Shown piece by piece: positions 41,766 to 45,267 of a DNA stretch of 45,267 nucleotides. The stretch is from assembly GCA_051652785.1 (NCBI GenBank), contig JBOFUX010000059.1, positions 1-45,267 on the forward strand, written 5' to 3'. A model generated the notes under the pieces. The model did not search any database and was not told where the DNA came from. It was given only the letters and a program-made list of their open reading frames with translations. This DNA comes from JAGNZR01 sp051652785. GTDB lineage: Bacteria > Fusobacteriota > Fusobacteriia > Fusobacteriales > Fusobacteriaceae. Position numbers and translations under genes: made by a program. How positions within the stretch are numbered: position 1 is the stretch's first letter; each line of letters starts with the position of its first letter.

Positions 41766-43526
41766 ATGAAGAGAACAATGATTATATTCTTTATTTTATT
41801 TTTTATAGTAGCCAAAAGTGACTTGGAAAAAAAAATATATACAGAGGAAATAAGTCTAAGAGGTATAACACTTTCAGATGCCCTTTCTATATTGTCAAAA
41901 GATACTGGTATTACGATTGTTAGTGAAGCAAAATTTAAAGATATTTTATTAGATTTAGATATAACAGAGGGGAAAAATTTAAAAGAGGTATTAAAAATAA
42001 TAAGTATTACTAATAAATTAAGATTAGTGGAAATTTCACAAGACATCTATATGTTTCAAGGAAAAGAAGAGATAGGGAAGGAAAATAATCTATTAGGAAC
42101 AGTAACAATAGAAAATACTAAATTAAAATTAGAAGGAGTAAAAATAACTTTATTGGATAGTGAGACAGAACCAGTAATGAGTGATGCAAACGGCAGATTT
42201 ATAATAAAAAATGTAATTCCAGGAACCTATATAATGAAGTATGAGAAAAAAGGTTTTGAAATAAAAGGGGAATTTATAACGGTTGGAGAAAAAAACTCTA
42301 AAACAAATATAGCATTGTCAAAAAAATATGATAAAATAATAAAAACAGAAGATGTAAAAACAAAAAGAATAATATCTAATGAGTCAATTTATCAAAAAGA
42401 AAAAGAACGTATTGTAGAAAAAATAATTTTGATAAATATGAAAGCTGATGACGTGAAAGAAATGGTAACTTCACTTATGATTGATTTTTATAAAGATAAA
42501 AATAATAAAAAAAAATTTAAAAAAAAAAATACTAAAAATAAAGAAGTGACGGAATCGGAGGATGATTTTTTAGAAGATGAAAAATTAGAAGATGAAAAAT
42601 TAGAATTTAAAGTTGTTTCTTTTCCTAAACTAAATACGCTGATAATAAGTGGAGAAGAATCACAAGTTGAAATAGCAAGAAATTTAATTTTAGATATGGA
42701 TAAAAGTTTAAAACAAGTAAGGGTATCCTCTCAAGTTTTAGAAGTAACAGATTCAATATTTGAAGATTTAGGTTTTTCTTGGGCATATACGAAAGGTGGA
42801 CTTCAAAGTTTAGCAAAAAATAATTTAAGCCCACTAACACCAAAAACAAACGTGGGTATTTTAACAGAGTCTCTCCCTGGGGGACTAGGGAGTACAATAA
42901 CTTTAGTTAAAACTTTTAATAATAAAAATGATTTTTTTAATTTTTCCATAAATTTGTTAGAAGGAACATCAGACGCAAGAATTAGTGCTATTCCTTCTAT
43001 CCTTGTTGCGAATGGTGAAGAGGGAAAATTTCATATGACAGAAGAAACTTTGACTTCTTATAAAACAGTAAGTACGTCTGGTGAAAAAGAAAGAGAGATA
43101 AACACAGAAGCAGTAACAGGAATTGCTGGAATAATTTTAGAAGTTACCCCTATAATAAAAGAAGATGAGAGTATATTACTTATTATAAATGTAGAAGTTA
43201 GTAACTTTACAGGAGACACATCTTCTATAACATCTAAAGGGGGATATAATCCAAAAATTAGTAGAAAATTATCTACAACTATTACCATAAATAATGGGGA
43301 CACTATATTTATTGGTGGGATGAAAACGACCGATATATTAGAAAGTATTAATAAAGTACCTGTATTAGGGAGTATTCCTTTCTTTGGAAATTTATTTAAA
43401 ACAAAAGTATTTAATAGTAGAGTTAGAGATTTGTATATTAAACTAAAAGTTGATATAGTTGATTCAAAAACAAGAGAAGAAAAATTTTCATTAGAGGGAT
43501 TTGAACTATTAGAAGTAAAAAAATAA
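41766..43526 (+). CDS. Secretin (GspD/PilQ-like) with a carboxypeptidase-regulatory-like domain
   Basis: A 586-residue outer-membrane secretin. Order of parts: a signal peptide (about 1-18); an N0/STN-like domain (about 25-95, S-L-R-G-I-T-L-S-D-A-L-S-I-L); a domain at about 108-180 reading L-L-G-T-V-T, then D-A-N-G-R-F-I-I-K-N-V-I-P-G-T-Y, which looks like a carboxypeptidase-regulatory-like Ig fold; an N-domain from about 217 (I-I-L-I-N-M-K-A-D-D-V-K-E-M-V) interrupted by a Lys-then-Glu-rich insert (about 242-282); and the secretin barrel (about 320-570), with V-P-V-L-G-S-I-P-F-F-G-N-L-F near 531-545. No lipobox is seen. The extra Ig-like domain between N0 and the next N-domain is unusual for the family. 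Confidence 0.9.
   Translation: MKRTMIIFFILFFIVAKSDLEKKIYTEEISLRGITLSDALSILSKDTGITIVSEAKFKDILLDLDITEGKNLKEVLKIISITNKLRLVEISQDIYMFQGKEEIGKENNLLGTVTIENTKLKLEGVKITLLDSETEPVMSDANGRFIIKNVIPGTYIMKYEKKGFEIKGEFITVGEKNSKTNIALSKKYDKIIKTEDVKTKRIISNESIYQKEKERIVEKIILINMKADDVKEMVTSLMIDFYKDKNNKKKFKKKNTKNKEVTESEDDFLEDEKLEDEKLEFKVVSFPKLNTLIISGEESQVEIARNLILDMDKSLKQVRVSSQVLEVTDSIFEDLGFSWAYTKGGLQSLAKNNLSPLTPKTNVGILTESLPGGLGSTITLVKTFNNKNDFFNFSINLLEGTSDARISAIPSILVANGEEGKFHMTEETLTSYKTVSTSGEKEREINTEAVTGIAGIILEVTPIIKEDESILLIINVEVSNFTGDTSSITSKGGYNPKISRKLSTTITINNGDTIFIGGMKTTDILESINKVPVLGSIPFFGNLFKTKVFNSRVRDLYIKLKVDIVDSKTREEKFSLEGFELLEVKK
42570..42605 (+). repeat. 15-bp direct tandem repeat inside secretin gene
   Basis: TTAGAAGATGAAAAA occurs twice in tandem (42570-42584, 42585-42599) and starts a third time (TTAGAA). 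It encodes L-E-D-E-K twice within the charged insert; a whole-unit gain or loss keeps the frame. Confidence 0.9.
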
Positions 43527-43564
43527 GAAAATGTTTATAAATATGAAAAAAGAGGATATGAATT

Positions 43565-44569
43565 ATGAATAGTTTAGGAAAAATATTAAGAATGTCAATT
43601 TATGGAGAGTCTCATGGAATAGGAATAGGTGTGATTTTAGATGGAGTACCTCAAGGTTTAGAGGTAAGCGTTGAAGATTTTAAAAAAGATATTGCGAGAA
43701 GAAAACCTGAAAAATTAGGAACAACAAAAAGAATTGAAGAGGATATTCCTGAACTTTTATCGGGAATATATGAAGGGAAAACAACAGGAGCACCAATAAA
43801 TATATTTTTTAAAAATAAAAATAAACAATCTGAAGATTATCTTGATTTTAAAAACCACCCAAGACCAGGGCATGCTGATTTTACAAGTACATTTAAATAT
43901 AAAAGTTACAATGATATTAGGGGGAGTGGTCATTTTTCTGGTCGAATGACTTTAGGATTAGTCGCTGGAGGCGTTATAGCTAAAAAAATATTAGAAAATT
44001 TATTTGGAAATATTATATATAATACTGAAATAAAAAAGATAGGAAAGCTAATGTATAAAGACAATAATAAAGAAATAGAAAAAGAGATTGAAAAAATTAA
44101 ACAATTAGGAGATTCTCTGGGTGGGGTAGTACAGTGTGAAATATCTAATATTCCAATAGGGTTAGGAGAACCATTTTTTGATTCTGTGGAATCTTTAATA
44201 TCTCATGGGATCTTTTCTATTCCAGGTATTAAAGGAATAGAGTTTGGAAGTGGATTTTTAGGATGTGAAAATTTAGGAAGTGAATTTAATGATTGTTTTA
44301 TAAATAAAGACGGAAAAACTTTAACAAATAATAACGGAGGAATAAACGGTGGTATTTCCAATGGGAATAAGCTAATATTTTCAGTAGGGGTGAAACCTAC
44401 ATCTAGTATAATAAAAAAACAAGAAACTTATAATTTTAAAAATGATAAAATTGAAACATTAAAAATTCAAGGGAGACATGATGTTGCTTTTATATTGAGA
44501 GTTCCAATAGTTATAGAGGCTATAACTTCAATGGTTTTAGCAGATTTATCTTTAAGAATGATTAAATAA
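43565..44569 (+). CDS. aroC: Chorismate synthase
   Basis: A 334-residue enzyme of the shikimate pathway that converts EPSP to chorismate using reduced FMN. Signatures: Y-G-E-S-H-G near residue 14, R-R-K-P-E-K (about 46), H-P-R-P-G-H-A-D-F, the R-G-S-G-H-F-S-G-R-M-T active-site segment and the C-terminal G-R-H-D-V-A-F-I-L-R. It is slightly shorter than the usual 350-390 residues. GAGGATATGAATT precedes the ATG. It lies 38 bases after the secretin gene and may be read from the same transcript, although its job is unrelated. Confidence 0.96.
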   Translation: MNSLGKILRMSIYGESHGIGIGVILDGVPQGLEVSVEDFKKDIARRKPEKLGTTKRIEEDIPELLSGIYEGKTTGAPINIFFKNKNKQSEDYLDFKNHPRPGHADFTSTFKYKSYNDIRGSGHFSGRMTLGLVAGGVIAKKILENLFGNIIYNTEIKKIGKLMYKDNNKEIEKEIEKIKQLGDSLGGVVQCEISNIPIGLGEPFFDSVESLISHGIFSIPGIKGIEFGSGFLGCENLGSEFNDCFINKDGKTLTNNNGGINGGISNGNKLIFSVGVKPTSSIIKKQETYNFKNDKIETLKIQGRHDVAFILRVPIVIEAITSMVLADLSLRMIK

Positions 44570-44600
44570 TTAATTATAATGCAATTAGGGAGGTAAAAAA

Positions 44601-45077
44601 TTGAAAAATGAAACATATATTTCTTGGGATGAATATTTTATGGGGATTGCAATTCTTTCAGGAAAAAGAAGTAAAGATCCAAATACTCAAGTAGGGGCGT
44701 GTATAGTAAATGAGGAAAAAAAAATTGTAGGAGTAGGATATAATGGTTTTCCGCAAGGATGTTCAGATGATATATTTCCTTGGGAAAGAGATGGAAAATT
44801 TTTGGAAACAAAATATCCTTTTGTATGTCATGCAGAATTAAATGCAATACTAAATAGTGTGAAATCAACAAAGGGATCTAGTATATATGTAGGACTTTTT
44901 CCATGTAATGAATGCACTAAAGCAATAATTCAATGTGGGATAAAAGAAATAATTTATCTTTCTGATAAATATAATGGAACTAACTCAGATTTAGCCTCTA
45001 AAAAAATGTTAAATTCAGCAGGTGTAACTTATAGAAAATTAGAAAATAAAATAAAAAATATAGAATTAGAATTTTAA
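44601..45077 (+). CDS. dCMP deaminase family protein
   Basis: A 158-residue zinc deaminase converting dCMP to dUMP for thymidylate synthesis. The zinc site is C-H-A-E-L-N-A (His, and Glu as proton shuttle) and P-C-N-E-C (two Cys). The N-terminal W-D-E-Y-F-M, the S-K-D-P-N-T-Q-V-G-A segment and the Y-N-G-F-P region are dCMP-deaminase-like, separating it from cytidine deaminases. The start is TTG, supported by GGGAGG seven bases upstream; there is no nearby in-frame ATG. A ComEB-type role is an alternative name for the same family. Confidence 0.92.
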   Translation: MKNETYISWDEYFMGIAILSGKRSKDPNTQVGACIVNEEKKIVGVGYNGFPQGCSDDIFPWERDGKFLETKYPFVCHAELNAILNSVKSTKGSSIYVGLFPCNECTKAIIQCGIKEIIYLSDKYNGTNSDLASKKMLNSAGVTYRKLENKIKNIELEF

Positions 45078-45139
45078 CAATGTTTTATTGATAAAAAAAG
45101 AACTCTATGAAATTATTTTAAATAAATAAAAAAAAAGTG

Positions 45140-45168
45140 TTGACCAAATATAATAACTATGATATTAT
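45140..45168 (+). promoter_or_regulatory. Strong promoter at window end
   Basis: TTGACC (45140-45145), a 17-bp spacer and TATTAT (45163-45168), with A-rich sequence upstream. No coding start with a ribosome site follows before the window ends, suggesting a stable-RNA operon. Confidence 0.7.
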
Positions 45169-45173
45169 TTATC

Positions 45174-45256
45174 TTGTCCACAACGAAAAGGTTGTAGGGC
45201 AAACAAAAGGACATTAACAACAGAATAGAGAAGAAAAAAAGTTCTTGAAAAAGAAC
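45174..45256 (+). other. Untranslated leader with two hairpins (possible rRNA operon leader)
   Basis: Hairpin 1 pairs TTGTCCACAAC (45174-45184) with GTTGTAGGGCAA (45191-45202), one bulge. Hairpin 2 pairs GTTCTT (45241-45246) with AAGAAC (45251-45256) around GAAA. The layout resembles the leader before a 16S rRNA gene; no rRNA sequence is visible inside the window. Confidence 0.4.
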
Positions 45257-45267
45257 AATGTCAAAAC

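Noticed and set aside
41540..42046. Long antisense frame (168 codons) opposite the prepilin peptidase and secretin genes
   Set aside because: It overlaps two well-supported genes, has no ribosome site and reads as the reverse of their AT-rich codons.

Overview
The window is a very AT-rich bacterial chromosome segment with tightly packed genes. Gene content points to a Fusobacteriota member (Fusobacterium / Cetobacterium / Ilyobacter type); this is inference from gene content, and no marker here fixes the genus. It mixes diderm features (a secretin, a putative outer-membrane beta-barrel) with Firmicute-like blocks (accB-accC-asp23-amaP-nusB). It also carries anaerobe functions such as hybrid cluster protein, an anaerobic-type cobaltochelatase and an AGCS amino-acid/sodium symporter.

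Layout. (1) 1-5411: the end of a surface-polysaccharide cluster, with two EpsG/Wzy-like membrane proteins (the first cut by the window edge) and four glycosyltransferases, all on + and mostly overlapping by a few bases. (2) 5466-9435: lower glycolysis, with pyruvate kinase behind tandem promoters, enolase and a ROK-family sugar kinase, each of the last two followed by a clear terminator. (3) 9487-13449, minus: a PqqD-like small protein overlapping an OPT-family oligopeptide transporter, a DUF1456 protein and an M42 aminopeptidase. (4) 13569-15332: hcp, preceded by a perfect 16-bp FNR/CRP-type palindrome centred near -41.5 of the predicted start site. (5) 15385-20208: an RluA-family pseudouridine synthase, a BI-1 membrane protein, CbiK (upstream region with a (TTA)9 microsatellite and a 12-bp-arm inverted repeat), a small outer-membrane barrel and an AGCS symporter. 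(6) 20266-27325, minus: a run dnaE - accB-like - accC - asp23 - amaP - DUF2273 - nusB. The accB-like protein lacks the biotin-acceptor lysine at the usual place. (7) 27422-33076: a SNF2-family ATPase from a near-consensus promoter, an uncharacterised 592-residue partner and a Ca2+/Na+ antiporter. (8) 33214-36754, minus: glutaredoxin - nrdA - nrdB (class Ia-like ribonucleotide reductase) behind two NrdR-box-like sites 31 bp apart. (9) 36985-39244: glutaminase and a stand-alone PTS EIIC-like membrane protein with a possible leader-peptide/attenuator upstream. (10) 39388-43526: a compact type II secretion / type IV pilus-like locus (ATPase, pseudopilin, short prepilin peptidase, secretin). The secretin carries an apparent carboxypeptidase-regulatory-like Ig-fold domain and a Lys/Glu-rich insert. 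(11) 43565-45077: chorismate synthase and dCMP deaminase. (12) 45078-45267: a strong promoter and two hairpins running off the window end, resembling a stable-RNA (probably rRNA) leader.

The best candidates for undescribed biology are the compact secretin/pseudopilin locus with its unusual secretin, the lysine-shifted BCCP-like protein inside the dnaE-acc-asp23 run, the SNF2 ATPase with its unknown partner, and the PqqD-like protein overlapping an OPT transporter. No CRISPR array, insertion sequence, prophage or tRNA gene was recognised.
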